From Telluribacter humicola (GTDB lineage Bacteria > Bacteroidota > Bacteroidia > Cytophagales > Spirosomataceae), in NCBI RefSeq assembly GCF_017355935.1, contig NZ_JAFIQT010000004.1:352308-416307 (forward strand): a stretch of DNA of 64,000 nt, written 5' to 3'. The first letter of the stretch is position 1, and each line of letters begins with the position of its first letter. Position numbers and translations under genes: made by a program. The notes beneath the pieces were generated by a model, which was not told the origin of the DNA, made no database searches, and worked only from the letters and a program-made list of their open reading frames with translations. Of this stretch, positions 8,931 to 18,483 are shown piece by piece.

Positions 8931-10013
8931 TCAGGTCCAGTACAGCACCGGTGCCTCGGGAAAACGTCTGGTAAGTTCGCTCTGAAAGAAACTACGGAGC
9001 ATACGCATGGTAGCGGGAGTATATACATACTTTTTACCCCCAAACTTGGTGTACTTGGCTGACCGATTATTCTCATCAAAGTCGATGATGGTATTTGGAT
9101 ACCACTGCTGAAGTAGCGCCTTAGAGCCCGGAGTAAACCGGTGACTGATCAATTCAAAGGTTATTTCACAGGGGAAATCAAGCGCCAGTTCCAGCCGGTC
9201 AAGCAAATCCGTATACTGCTCTTCCCAATCCGGGACGGGCATGATCGGAGCAATAACCAATCCTACCTTATAGCCACCTCCGCCAGCGGCTCTGGGTAGT
9301 GCCAGCTTGCGAATAGCCTCCAGTCGGGCCTGAATCGATGCGGTACCTCCTTCCATGCGTCGGGCTACGAACTCCGCATTAATGCTGATCCGGGGTTGGG
9401 TATGTCCATGGTGCGGTAGATCAAGCAGGTCATCAACCTGATCATACTTGGATACCCAGCGCAGATTCATACCCTCCTGCTCTCCAAAAAATTGGATTGT
9501 CTCAGCCAGACTTCCCGTCAGGTGCTCTATCCCCAGCGGATCTGTATAGCAACTGGCTTCGTAGGTAGTTACTCGGCCTTGGTTTTTATAATTGGGTAGG
9601 CTATTAAGTATAGCAGGCAGATTAGCAAATGTTCTGATAACAGGCGGCCCCTGCAGACTACCTGCCAGGTAGCAGTACTGGCAATGCGCCGGACAGCCTT
9701 CGGCCAGGTGGAACTGCCAGTCTGCCGAGGGGGGAATGGGCTGTAATTTAAAAGCACTCGCAGGAGCGGTTACGACAGCCAGGGTACTCTTAGACTTACG
9801 GTAGGTTTCCCGTTCATCTTCACCCCTCAGCCCTACGAGTCGATTATGCTTAAGTACCTGTATAGGTATATCCATGGACTCTACTCTCTCGTATATCTGC
9901 TGACCCCACGGCTCCTCCAGGGCGGCTGGAGTAAACAGTACTTGTTTGGGTATCCAAACCCTGGTAGAACGTTTGTCTACTTGTACCGGTACTTTCTCCT
10001 GAACGAGTTCCAT
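8931..10013 (-). CDS. Spore photoproduct lyase-like radical SAM protein
   Basis: A 360-residue radical SAM enzyme of the spore photoproduct lyase (SPL) family. The iron-sulfur triad is Cys107, Cys111 and Cys114 in CPAHCQYCYL. A cysteine corresponding by context to the hydrogen-donor Cys141 of Bacillus SPL is present (Cys155 in YEASCYTD), as are the GIEHLTGSL, VSKYDQVDDLLDL, FELISHRFTPGSK and KYVYTPA blocks. True SPL repairs the thymine dimer formed in spore DNA. Bacteroidota do not make spores, so this homolog either repairs a similar lesion or acts on another substrate. The start at 10013 gives the normal family length. It stands alone between two hairpins, so the context gives no further clue. 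Confidence 0.88.
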   Translation of the reverse strand: MELVQEKVPVQVDKRSTRVWIPKQVLFTPAALEEPWGQQIYERVESMDIPIQVLKHNRLVGLRGEDERETYRKSKSTLAVVTAPASAFKLQPIPPSADWQFHLAEGCPAHCQYCYLAGSLQGPPVIRTFANLPAILNSLPNYKNQGRVTTYEASCYTDPLGIEHLTGSLAETIQFFGEQEGMNLRWVSKYDQVDDLLDLPHHGHTQPRISINAEFVARRMEGGTASIQARLEAIRKLALPRAAGGGGYKVGLVIAPIMPVPDWEEQYTDLLDRLELALDFPCEITFELISHRFTPGSKALLQQWYPNTIIDFDENNRSAKYTKFGGKKYVYTPATMRMLRSFFQSELTRRFPEAPVLYWT

Positions 10014-10466
10014 ATAGTATTTTTTATAGTTGGATGGAAGGATGCTTATCCTGATAAAAAGCTTAAAAAGGCTAACGAGCCTTATAAATTAAACATATAT
10101 TAGTACTGTTTAATTCTGCTTAAACAGGATATATTTAATAAATAAGAGGCAGGTAGTCAGCAAGTTTAGCAGTTGTGAAGGGATCGAAATTAAATACAAC
10201 TATGGATTTTGCAAACCGTGGAAGTAGGCTGGGAGCTGCGAAGTAGCAGGGGAAAAGTATAGACACAAAAAAACCACAAAGACCTGCTTTGTGGTTTTCT
10301 GCTTAATTGGACAGTCAACAACATATTCACTATATAACCTGTCCTTCTTAATAATTTACGGCTGTACACTTACGGATGAGGGAGTTGTTTATTAAACGTA
10401 ACCTCCTGAAAATTAGTTTAATCTGCATGTGAAAAACTTCTAAGCAGATCTGAAATTAAGCTCTAT
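10014..10466. other. Intergenic stretch, only a terminator seen
   Basis: A 453-base non-coding stretch. Apart from the hairpin at 10270-10298 I see no gene-like frame or clear promoter. Confidence 0.6.
10266..10298. terminator. Hairpin terminator with A- and T-rich flanks
   Basis: Arms AAAACCACAAAG and CTTTGTGGTTTT enclose a five-base loop, flanked by A-rich sequence on the left and TCT on the right. It lies about 170 bases beyond the end of the dead nitrilase gene on the minus strand and works as a terminator shape in either direction. Confidence 0.7.
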
Positions 10467-11126
10467 TCAATCAATTTTGATGGTGGCAGGCTGTTTGTTC
10501 ACCCTGTACTCAAATACATCTGGTCGGGCATAGTGTCGAATACAGTCAAAGTCTAGTTTACTTTTAGCCTGTAGAGCGAAGTCAAGCTCGGCAGTTAGTA
10601 GTCCCTCATCATTCCAAAGCGGCCCCGCCAGTACCTTACCCAAAGGAGTAACCAGACTAGTTAGGGTACTGTCGTCACTCTCCCCCCAGATAAAGCGCGC
10701 CAGTCCGGTTAGTTTTAGTTTACGATGTTTGCCTACGATGGAGCCATCTTTCCCAAAGTAGAGTAGGGAACAGTGCAAGGTACCACCTAAGCTCTCTTTT
10801 TCGGTGATACCCAGGGCTACCATCAAGCCGGCACTGCGGACGGCATCACTGATATGCTTAATATGTTCAGATGTAATTTCAGGACTATTTGACCAGTAGT
10901 CTAGCCACATGTCACGGCCTCTATCCGTACGCTTACCGACCACGGCTTTAAAGTCCAGGCCTCTGGGGTAGCACGGAATAAAAGATTCCGGGAACAGCAA
11001 AAGCTCACAACCCTGTTGTGCGCCTGTTTCTATTCCCTAGCAAACAATGTCTACGGTCTTATCCAGATCAAATAGAGCGGGAGTAGCCTGTACAACCCCA
11101 ACCTTTACTGTCTTAAGATTGATCAT
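10467..11126 (-). pseudogene. Nitrilase (carbon-nitrogen hydrolase), nonsense mutation plus internal deletion
   Basis: Translation from the ATG at 11126 starts like a nitrilase (KVGVVQATPALFDLDKT), hits a TAG at 11039-11037, and continues in the same frame into LLLFPESFIPCYPRG. The catalytic Glu (FPES) and Lys (KHRKLKLTG) remain. About 90-110 residues that should hold the catalytic Cys (usual motif CWEN) are missing: the text runs straight from STLTSLVTPLGK into VLAGPLWNDEG, which normally lie far apart. The C-terminal HYARPDVFEYRVN is intact. The whole region is 220 codons against about 310 in active family members. With no catalytic Cys and a stop at codon 30 it cannot make an active nitrilase. 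It lies 42 bases after a LysR gene on the same strand, probably its former regulator. Confidence 0.88.
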
Positions 11127-11168
11127 GTGTTACTAAATGCTATAATGTTTTAAAAAATAGTCAGGGGA

Positions 11169-12056
11169 TCAGGAAGTCTTGAATTTATTAGCCAACTGCT
11201 GTATTTCTTTAAGTATATTATGAAGTACAGGACGATTGTCTTCCTTACGCCATATCACGTGAAGGTCTACCTGAAAGGGGAGATTTATAAAACGGACATT
11301 GGGGGGAGCACTGAACGAATAGGAACTGGGAAGAATGGATACTCCCAGGCCTCTGGCTACCAGACTTAAGATAACTCCTCCGAAATCTGACTCTATATGA
11401 ATATTAGGGTCAATGCCGTAGTGGTCAAAGATCATCCGGAGATTGGATACGTAAAATGTTTTATGGTGCAGGCCGGAGATAATAAACTTCTCATCTTTTA
11501 CATCCAGTAGGCCAGTAAAGTTTTCCTGATTCACGGCGTGACCATCCGGAACAATCAGAGCGAACTGTTCAGAATAGAGCCATATAGACTGCAGTGCAGG
11601 GTTTTCGGCCGGATCGCGTCGTAACGCCAGATCCATCTGGTAGTTTAGCAGTAATTGTTCAAAGCTAATATCGGTAGGTTCAAATAGCTCCACCCGCAGA
11701 TCGGGGAATAGATGATCAATACTGGCAATAAGTTCCTGCAGGATACCATAGGTAACCGATCCGGGATAGCCTATACTTATAGAGCCGTAGGCACCTTCGT
11801 GGATACGCTGTGCCTGTCGATGTATCCGGCTGATCTCATCCATCAGGGGCAGCCATTTATCTCTTAGGAAGGCACCGGCTTCTGTTAGCTTTACCCTTCG
11901 CTTATTCCTTTCAAAAAGCGTCACCCCAAGCTCATCTTCCAATGACTTTATCTGCCTGCTCAGGGCAGATTGAGTGATGTATACCTTTTCGGCTGTATTC
12001 CAGAAATGGAGTTCCTGGGCTAGCGTAAGAAAGTTACGTATCTGTTGCAAATCCAT
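11169..12056 (-). CDS. LysR family transcriptional regulator
   Basis: A 295-residue LysR-type regulator. The N-terminal winged helix-turn-helix is at about 1-60 (LRNFLTLAQELHFWNTAEKV then SQSALSRQIKSLE-like text with LGVTLFERNKRRVKLTEAG), followed by a periplasmic-binding-like effector domain (about 90-290). The length is normal. It is transcribed towards the broken nitrilase gene and is divergent from a small membrane protein, with 90 bases between the two starts, where a LysR operator would be expected. I did not find a convincing T-N11-A palindrome there. With its likely target gene dead, its present role is uncertain. Confidence 0.93.
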   Translation of the reverse strand: MDLQQIRNFLTLAQELHFWNTAEKVYITQSALSRQIKSLEDELGVTLFERNKRRVKLTEAGAFLRDKWLPLMDEISRIHRQAQRIHEGAYGSISIGYPGSVTYGILQELIASIDHLFPDLRVELFEPTDISFEQLLLNYQMDLALRRDPAENPALQSIWLYSEQFALIVPDGHAVNQENFTGLLDVKDEKFIISGLHHKTFYVSNLRMIFDHYGIDPNIHIESDFGGVILSLVARGLGVSILPSSYSFSAPPNVRFINLPFQVDLHVIWRKEDNRPVLHNILKEIQQLANKFKTS

Positions 12057-12146
12057 TCACTAATCTGTTTTATGCATCAGTCAATCCTAAAATAGCATTT
12101 TTAGGGCGATATTTTATATCTTCTTTTGCATAAAAGTAATCAAACG

Positions 12147-12407
12147 ATGTTAACAGTACGAAGATATCTAGTAGAAGCAATCGGCTGGGCAGGAGCTGTA
12201 TTTTCACTTTCAGCTTATAGTCTCAACAGTCTTAACCTGATACGTAGTCAGTCTATTGAATACCTTGTGATGAATATGTTAGGGTGTTGCTTTCTGATTA
12301 TCTATGCAGTTTCCAAGAAAGCGCATGCCAGCTGGGTACTTAATTCCATCTGGCTCCTGATGACAGCGGTAGCGCTGGCGAAGGTATTCTTTGTCTCCAA
12401 GCCCTGA
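12147..12407 (+). CDS. CBU_0592-like small membrane protein
   Basis: An 86-residue protein with three hydrophobic segments (about 8-27, 42-58 and 64-84) separated by short polar loops. The pattern and the motif SAYSLNSLNLIRS resemble the CBU_0592 family of small integral membrane proteins, whose function is unknown. The frame is open from a TTG at 12126, but the ATG at 12147 gives the usual short N-terminus, so I use it. It is divergent from the LysR regulator. Confidence 0.7.
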   Translation: MLTVRRYLVEAIGWAGAVFSLSAYSLNSLNLIRSQSIEYLVMNMLGCCFLIIYAVSKKAHASWVLNSIWLLMTAVALAKVFFVSKP

Positions 12408-12730
12408 TAGGGGAGGGACGTTAGTATTACTTCTCTATATTTTATGATCAACTACTCATTTAGAAGCTGAGAAAGTAGACTGGAATCAAGTTATTCTTTC
12501 TGCCGCTTCAGTTATACTTTATGATGGATATCTTGATGATATTGTCGATGATTAGTTAAAGGGATACGAATACTTTTAGTGTAAGCTTTTTATAGATAAA
12601 GAAGAAGTACATATGTACAACGCTAAGAATGGCTAATAAATTAAATAATATTAAAACGTGATGAGCGCGTTATTATTTTGATAATTATAAAAAGGCTTAT
12701 ATATTTACCAGTATCAAACTATATACAGCT
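12408..12730. other. AT-rich intergenic stretch with a short frame remnant
   Basis: A plus-strand frame of about 36 codons (about 12448-12555, reading EAEKVDWNQVILSAAS) has no start codon and may be a remnant. Nothing else is recognised. Confidence 0.3.
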
Positions 12731-13039
12731 ATGCCCAAACTAGACCGCTCAGAATTCAAATACAACGCCAAAGTATTCGAGAAAACCTGTTTATGGTGCG
12801 GCACTCTTTACTTCGCCAGCCGTTCTACTGCCAAGTACTGCTCATCTACCTGTAGAGGTTATGCCAACCAGGCCAAACATTCGGAGGAAGCCATTCCCTA
12901 CGACGAAACGGATAAGATGATTTCTGCATTGCTATCGGAGAATGCCTATCTAAAAGGACAACTTAACCGATACATCCTGGAGAATGAAGAATTAAAAAGG
13001 AGGCTGGGAGAAGCACCACAACAGAATGAGAATAGCTAA
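12731..13039 (+). CDS. Small protein with a putative zinc ribbon and C-terminal helix
   Basis: A 102-residue protein, not assigned to a named family. Near the N-terminus it has a CLWCG pair and, 13 residues later, CSSTC (residues about 15-40), a spacing suited to binding one zinc ion. The C-terminal half is predicted helical and rich in Leu, Glu and Arg with heptad-like spacing (SALLSENAYLKGQLNRYILE), so a coiled coil is likely. Together this suggests a small DNA- or protein-binding dimer. The start at 12731 follows an AT-rich leader. No operon partner is visible. The function is inferred only from these features. Confidence 0.65.
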   Translation: MPKLDRSEFKYNAKVFEKTCLWCGTLYFASRSTAKYCSSTCRGYANQAKHSEEAIPYDETDKMISALLSENAYLKGQLNRYILENEELKRRLGEAPQQNENS

Positions 13040-13124
13040 AAGTTACAATCGTTCTGTCCCGATCTATTGGATAGCAAGCTTCTGGATTGTTTGCTGGGCT
13101 TTTTCTTTTAAGCTCTCAACAAAC

Positions 13125-13171
13125 GACTATACTGCACAGGTTTATTAAAAGCTTGTGCAGTTGTTATAGTC
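13125..13171. repeat. Imperfect inverted repeat
   Basis: The arms GACTATACTGCACA and TGTGCAG...TATAGTC pair over 14 positions, with four extra bases in the right arm, around an AT-rich loop. It may be the terminator of the preceding small gene or the end of a lost mobile element. No T-run follows. Confidence 0.4.
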
Positions 13172-13313
13172 TACTTGCTCACATATCCAAACTATATACT
13201 GACCTTCTCGATCTGGCCGGGGCATCGGGTTAACTTTGAATCAATTTTTGCCCTCCCCAAGCCAATTCAAAAGACAAATTTCGATCATTAAATTGAGAAC
13301 CAGTCACGACAAA

Positions 13314-13622
13314 TTAACCTTGCTGAAGAGTTTGCTCCAACACCTCTCTTCGCTGCATGGGAGCTACAAAAATCTGCTTTAGCATTTTATCTATAGCAGA
13401 TAAAGTTATTTTACCAGTCTGCCTCTTTAGTTGATACAATATTACTTGATTTCTCAGGATTCAGGTGCTTTGGATAATCAGGTCAGCCATGCCCTGATTG
13501 GCGTTCTCTTCTCCGTTAAAGTACTCTAAAACAGATCTCTCCCCGGGATGCTCATTGTACTTACAGCTGCTTGATTGGTTGCGAATGTAATCTTGCACCA
13601 GTTCTCATTTGCTGATATATTC
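13314..13622 (-). pseudogene. Decayed open frame of unknown family
   Basis: One reading frame on the minus strand stays protein-like over 103 codons (for example QDYIRNQSSSCKYNEHPGE and LSAIDKMLKQIFVAPMQ) but has two internal TGA codons, and no start is seen. I do not recognise the family. A dead gene is the most likely reading; chance is possible. Confidence 0.3.
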
Positions 13623-13912
13623 TGAGAAGCTATCTCAGGCTAAGGCACACTTGTACTTACATCTTTTCAAAGGTTGATAGGCAAAAATCTTCATTATGAA
13701 AAATATTATATATAGTAGCTTGTAAAACATAGTACTGTGCACTACCTTAGTATCGTCAGTATTCTTACTGGTGCTGGGAAGGGTATCACTTATATCAGGG
13801 TATTCATCAATTTGAGTAGCTACTTTTTAAGGTGTTGCCATTCTTAACCTTTGTCAGTCTTTGCACTTCACTTTGAAAACCCGTGCAAAACTATTACTAA
13901 CAAAACATACCT

Positions 13913-14812
13913 ATGACACTACAAATTACCAACATCACTAAAAGGTATCCCAATGGGGTTCAGGCACTCCGGGATGTTACACTCACTATTCCAAATGGCA
14001 TGTACGGCCTGCTGGGACCGAACGGAGCAGGCAAATCGACGCTGATGCGGACGCTGGCAACCTTGCAGGAACCGGATATGGGAAGTATTTACCTTGATGG
14101 AATAGACGTGTTGAACCAGAAAGAGGAGGTGCGCCAGACACTGGGGTACCTGCCCCAGGAGTTTGGCATCTACCCCAAGGCGAGAGCGGAAGATTTGCTT
14201 GATTACTTCGCTGTGCTTAAAGGCATCACTAATCGGGCTTCCAGAAGAGAAGTGGTAGAAGCATTATTGAAACAAACCAACTTGTGGGACGTGCGCAGGC
14301 AAAAATTGGGTGGCTTTTCAGGTGGTATGAAGCAGCGTTTTGGAGTGGCAGTGGCCTTGCTGGGAAACCCAAAGCTCATGATCGTGGATGAGCCTACGGC
14401 GGGGCTGGACCCGGCAGAACGGGTGCGGTTCTTAAATCTTCTCAGTGAATTGGGTGAGAATAGCGTCGTGATTCTATCTACTCATATAGTAGAAGATGTG
14501 AGCGAACTATGTACCCGAATGGCAATTATCAATAAAGGGCAAATACTGCAGGAAGCGGAGCCGCTAAAAGCAGTAGCGGGACTGCAGGGAAGGATCTGGC
14601 GCCGTATAGTTGAGAAAAGAGTGTTGCCCCAATTAGAGCAGGACCATAAGGTAATTTCTACTAAACTGCTAAGCGGACGAACAGTAGTTCATGTCTACAG
14701 CGAAGTAGATCCAGGCAATGGCTTTGAAGAGGTAGCACCCGATCTGGAAGATGTCTATTTCACCACCATGGCAGGACATATTGGAAACATTAAACCGGAG
14801 GTTGCACTATGA
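13913..14812 (+). CDS. ABC transporter ATP-binding protein
   Basis: A 299-residue ABC ATPase. Walker A is GPNGAGKST (35-43), the Q-loop is YLPQEFG (79-85), the signature is FSGGMKQR (135-142), Walker B is LMIVDEPTAGLDP (155-167) and the H-loop is in STHIVED (about 190). A C-terminal extension of about 90 residues follows the core. It overlaps the next gene by four bases (ATGA), so the two are translationally coupled: this subunit powers the large permease-peptidase encoded downstream. The architecture matches Bacteroidota export-type ABC systems. The substrate is unknown. Confidence 0.95.
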   Translation: MTLQITNITKRYPNGVQALRDVTLTIPNGMYGLLGPNGAGKSTLMRTLATLQEPDMGSIYLDGIDVLNQKEEVRQTLGYLPQEFGIYPKARAEDLLDYFAVLKGITNRASRREVVEALLKQTNLWDVRRQKLGGFSGGMKQRFGVAVALLGNPKLMIVDEPTAGLDPAERVRFLNLLSELGENSVVILSTHIVEDVSELCTRMAIINKGQILQEAEPLKAVAGLQGRIWRRIVEKRVLPQLEQDHKVISTKLLSGRTVVHVYSEVDPGNGFEEVAPDLEDVYFTTMAGHIGNIKPEVAL

Positions 14813-17800
14813 AGCTCTGGAATATTTTTCGCTATGAGTTCGCCTATCAGGCAGGGCGAATCTCCACTTGGCTCTGTTTAGCTGTCCTTCTTGCATTTAC
14901 AATAGGAATGGGTCAACTCATATCTACTAACGACGGAGTATATCCAAACAATACCCTCCACATTACGGCTATGACTGTTATTGGCGGGCTTATCTGGCTC
15001 CTGATGGGTGCTTCCATTTGTGGCGAAGCTGCAGCACGTGACGTACAGATGCGTATGCATCCTCTTATCTACACTACCCCAGTTTCTAAGCTCAACTACC
15101 TGGGCGGTCGATTTCTGGCTGCTTTTGGTGTGAACGCGCTGCTAGTACTTGCTTTGCCGGTAGGTTTGCTGCTTTCATTTTACCTGCCAGGTATGGAGCA
15201 GGATGCATTATTACCTTTCAGGCCATGGGCTTATCTGAGTGTCTTCCTCATAATAGCCTTACCGAATGCTTTTGTAGCAACAGCCCTTCAATTCACCTTT
15301 GCAGTGCTTAGCCGACAGGTGATGGTAAGTTATATGGCCAGCCTGCTCTTAGCCATTTTCCCTCAGCTAATCGCGGTGTCGGCGGCAAACCTATTCGGAA
15401 ATTGGGACCTGGTTAAATTACTGGATCCGGTAGGTGTTGCCGGTATTGTAGTAAATGAACTGGGAACGTGGACGCCCACAGAGAAAAATACGCGACTAAT
15501 CACACTGGAAGGGATGTTTCTTTGGAATCGGGTCTTATGGGTCAGTGTGGCTATAGGGTTGTTGTGGCTTACCTACCTCCGCTTCAGTTTTACTAACCCC
15601 TTAACCAGCAGTTGGTGGAGTCGCTTTAAACGGCGATCAAATGTACAGACTAACACGTATGTCCAAAATCCACTAGTCAGACAAACCGCCATTACCTTTC
15701 CGCAGGTGGAGCGAAGTTTTGGCTTTGCAACCTGGTTCCAGCAGGTGCTTACGATTGCATGGGCATCTTTTAAGAAAATAGCCAGACACCCAGCAGGGCT
15801 CACACTGGTTGGAGCAATTGCCCTGGCCTCAGTTGCGTTCAGCGACCAAATCATGACTCAGTTTGGGATTCCGCTGCTCCCCACTACCCAGCAGGTAGTT
15901 GACTACCTGACCGCTCCTGTAAGTAACGTCGGTACCGCATGGGTAGTGATTCCGCTACTCATCATGTACTTCGTAGGCGAGCTTATCTGGCATGAACGGG
16001 AAGGAGGCTTGAGTGATGTTGCTGACGCCGCACCGGTACCGGAATGGGTACTCCTAACAGGTAAATTACTGGGGCTAGGCCTCATCCTTGTTGTATGGAT
16101 GGCACTGCTGTTGGCAGGTGGTATAGGGATGCAGTTGGTCCTGGGCTACGATAAACCGGAGATAGGCCTGTACGTGCAGACTCTCTTTGGGATACAGCTA
16201 GCAGACTACCTGCTCTTTGCCCTGCTTGCCCTGGTGATACACGTCGTGATAAATCAAAAATATATAGGGTATCTGGTGGTGCTTTTTGTTTTCAGCTTTA
16301 TGGCCTTTCCTTCCTATTTCAGGGTGGAGCACACTATGCTCGTTTTCGGAGCAGACCCGGGCTGGTGGTACACCGATATGCGTGGCTTTGGACCTTCACT
16401 TGGACCGTGGCTGTGGTTTAAGCTCTATTGGGCAGCCTGGGCTTTGCTGCTAGCAGTGGGAGCAAGATTGTTTTGGGTACGGGGAAGAGAACAAAGTCTG
16501 AAATATCGTATTTGGTTGGTACAGCGCCGTTTCACACGATCCACCACCTGGGTGGCCATGCTAGGTGCAGGACTTCTGCTTACTTTGGGGAGCTTTGTTT
16601 TCTACAATACGAATGTGCTCAATGATTACCTGACTGTTTCCGACATAATGGAACGAAAGGCTGCATACGAACTGCGCTACGGCCAGTACAGAAACACCCT
16701 GCAACCTCAGCTGACGGCTACAAAGCTGCACGTCGAGCTTTATCCTGAACAGCAGGAAGCCCGGATACAGGGTACTTACACACTTGTCAACAAGGAAACA
16801 GAACCCATAGACTCCATACATGTAGGAAGTGTTTCAGGCATCGAGTTTCACGGAGTGGTATTTAATCGTCCAGCTGCCGCGGTACTGATAGACAAAGTAC
16901 TCAACCACCACATATATGCCTTAAAGCAACCACTACAGCCAGGAGATTCGCTACAACTTAACTTCGTAGTGCACTATAATCAGCACGGCTTCAGTAATAG
17001 CGGCACCAACGCACTGGTGATGGAGAACGGTACCAACTTCACGAATTACGACCTGCTCCCAACCATTGGCTACCAACACCATCGGGAAATCGATGATGCG
17101 GTACTTCGAAAAAGGCATAAGCTTGCTGCGCGTCCTGCGCTACCTTCACTTTGTGATCGGGAGGCGCGTAAAAAGCCATTTAGTTCAGCTCAGACTACCC
17201 TTGAAACTATTGTAGGCACAGCAAAAAATGAAGTTGCCGTTGCGCCGGGTGCTTTACAGCAAACCTGGACAAAAGGCGACCGACACTACTTCCACTACAA
17301 AACAAGTGCTTCGATCGGAAGCGAGTACACTATCTTATCAGGGAGTTACGCGGTTCAGGAAAGCAAATGGAAGGATGTCGCGATCACGATTTACTATCAT
17401 CCGGAACATAATCTAAATATAGCTCGAATGCTCGAGAGCGTAAAATCTTCTCTGGCGTACTATTCGGAGCAGTTTGGCCCTTATCCCTATGGCAATATGA
17501 ATTTAGTAGAGCGAGCTGGTCCCGGAGGGGGAGCAACTGCGGATGCGGGTATCATCTACTATGGAGAACAGTATGCTCTAATGAATCCCGATGACAGTCC
17601 GGATGGATTTGACCTTCCCTATTATATATTGGCGCATGAAGTGGGACACCAGTGGTGGGGAGTAGCCAGGTTAACACCAGCCTACGTAGAAGGAGCCGGT
17701 GTTCTGATTGAGGGTCTTGCCGTTTATTCTGGTATGCAGGTACTGGAAAAGGGGTATGGTGATAACCATTTGGGGAAATACGTAAACTATCTGCATTCCA

Positions 17801-18387
17801 CCTATGAAATGCCACGCTCACTTGCATCAGCTTCCCTACTCAGGGCCAATGAGGCGTTTCTGTACTATCGAAAGGGTGGACTCGCTATGCATGCTTTGAG
17901 TAAGTACATCGGTAAGGAAAAGGTAAACGATGCGCTCCGGCGTCTCCTCCAGAAACGTACCTCCGGAGAGCTCCCCCTACCGACTACCTTGGACCTCTAT
18001 CAGCAGATACAGAATGTAACCCCTGACTCATTGAATTACCTGTTACATGACCTGTTTAAAGAGAACACGTACTGGCGTCTTAAAACAGAGCAGTTTACCG
18101 CAGCGCAAACGAAAGCAGGAAGTTGGCTGGTAACGATGCAGGTACAGGCTCAAAAGGTAATAGTAGATAGTACGGGGCAGGAAAAGGAAGTGCCGATGAA
18201 TGATTGGCTGGAAGTTGGGATTTACGAGGAAGGTAAAGAATTAAATAAACCACTCTACCTCAAGATGCACCGTATCCATTCCGGTAAGCAGACCATAACC
18301 GTGAGAGTGCCGCGAAAACCTGATCGTGGTGGAGTTGATCCTAACCACCTGATGATTGACCTCAGACGTGATGATAATATGAATTAA
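14809..18387 (+). CDS. ABC transporter permease fused to an M1-family peptidase
   Basis: A 1192-residue membrane protein. Residues 1-620 hold two sets of about six transmembrane segments, the ABC-2-type permease part, with a first set at about 15-260 and a second at about 320-600. Residues 640-1190 form a large extracytoplasmic domain of the M1 aminopeptidase (gluzincin) type, with the zinc motif His943-Glu944-Val-Gly-His947 and a downstream Glu in LIEGLAVYS as the probable third ligand. The spacing between the second His and that Glu is 20 residues, slightly longer than the usual 18. The family is known in Bacteroidota as permease/M1 fusions. It is the partner of the ATPase that overlaps its start. 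Peptide export coupled to trimming, or control of a cell-surface process, are both possible. Confidence 0.9.
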   Translation: MKLWNIFRYEFAYQAGRISTWLCLAVLLAFTIGMGQLISTNDGVYPNNTLHITAMTVIGGLIWLLMGASICGEAAARDVQMRMHPLIYTTPVSKLNYLGGRFLAAFGVNALLVLALPVGLLLSFYLPGMEQDALLPFRPWAYLSVFLIIALPNAFVATALQFTFAVLSRQVMVSYMASLLLAIFPQLIAVSAANLFGNWDLVKLLDPVGVAGIVVNELGTWTPTEKNTRLITLEGMFLWNRVLWVSVAIGLLWLTYLRFSFTNPLTSSWWSRFKRRSNVQTNTYVQNPLVRQTAITFPQVERSFGFATWFQQVLTIAWASFKKIARHPAGLTLVGAIALASVAFSDQIMTQFGIPLLPTTQQVVDYLTAPVSNVGTAWVVIPLLIMYFVGELIWHEREGGLSDVADAAPVPEWVLLTGKLLGLGLILVVWMALLLAGGIGMQLVLGYDKPEIGLYVQTLFGIQLADYLLFALLALVIHVVINQKYIGYLVVLFVFSFMAFPSYFRVEHTMLVFGADPGWWYTDMRGFGPSLGPWLWFKLYWAAWALLLAVGARLFWVRGREQSLKYRIWLVQRRFTRSTTWVAMLGAGLLLTLGSFVFYNTNVLNDYLTVSDIMERKAAYELRYGQYRNTLQPQLTATKLHVELYPEQQEARIQGTYTLVNKETEPIDSIHVGSVSGIEFHGVVFNRPAAAVLIDKVLNHHIYALKQPLQPGDSLQLNFVVHYNQHGFSNSGTNALVMENGTNFTNYDLLPTIGYQHHREIDDAVLRKRHKLAARPALPSLCDREARKKPFSSAQTTLETIVGTAKNEVAVAPGALQQTWTKGDRHYFHYKTSASIGSEYTILSGSYAVQESKWKDVAITIYYHPEHNLNIARMLESVKSSLAYYSEQFGPYPYGNMNLVERAGPGGGATADAGIIYYGEQYALMNPDDSPDGFDLPYYILAHEVGHQWWGVARLTPAYVEGAGVLIEGLAVYSGMQVLEKGYGDNHLGKYVNYLHSTYEMPRSLASASLLRANEAFLYYRKGGLAMHALSKYIGKEKVNDALRRLLQKRTSGELPLPTTLDLYQQIQNVTPDSLNYLLHDLFKENTYWRLKTEQFTAAQTKAGSWLVTMQVQAQKVIVDSTGQEKEVPMNDWLEVGIYEEGKELNKPLYLKMHRIHSGKQTITVRVPRKPDRGGVDPNHLMIDLRRDDNMN

Positions 18388-18483
18388 CAGGATGGGGAAA
18401 AGGATTGCCCCTGACAGGCCTTACCGGAAATTCCCGAATAAGAAAAAATAATTGATAAACTAAGCCTTTGATTGCTTGCATGT

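Larger units (their letters stand above)
13040..13912. other. Long gap with an inverted repeat and a broken frame
   Basis: An 873-base stretch without an intact gene. It holds the inverted repeat at 13125-13171 and the decayed minus-strand frame at 13314-13622, listed separately. The last 250 bases, next to the ABC ATPase gene, should carry its promoter, but I see no clear consensus. Confidence 0.4.
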
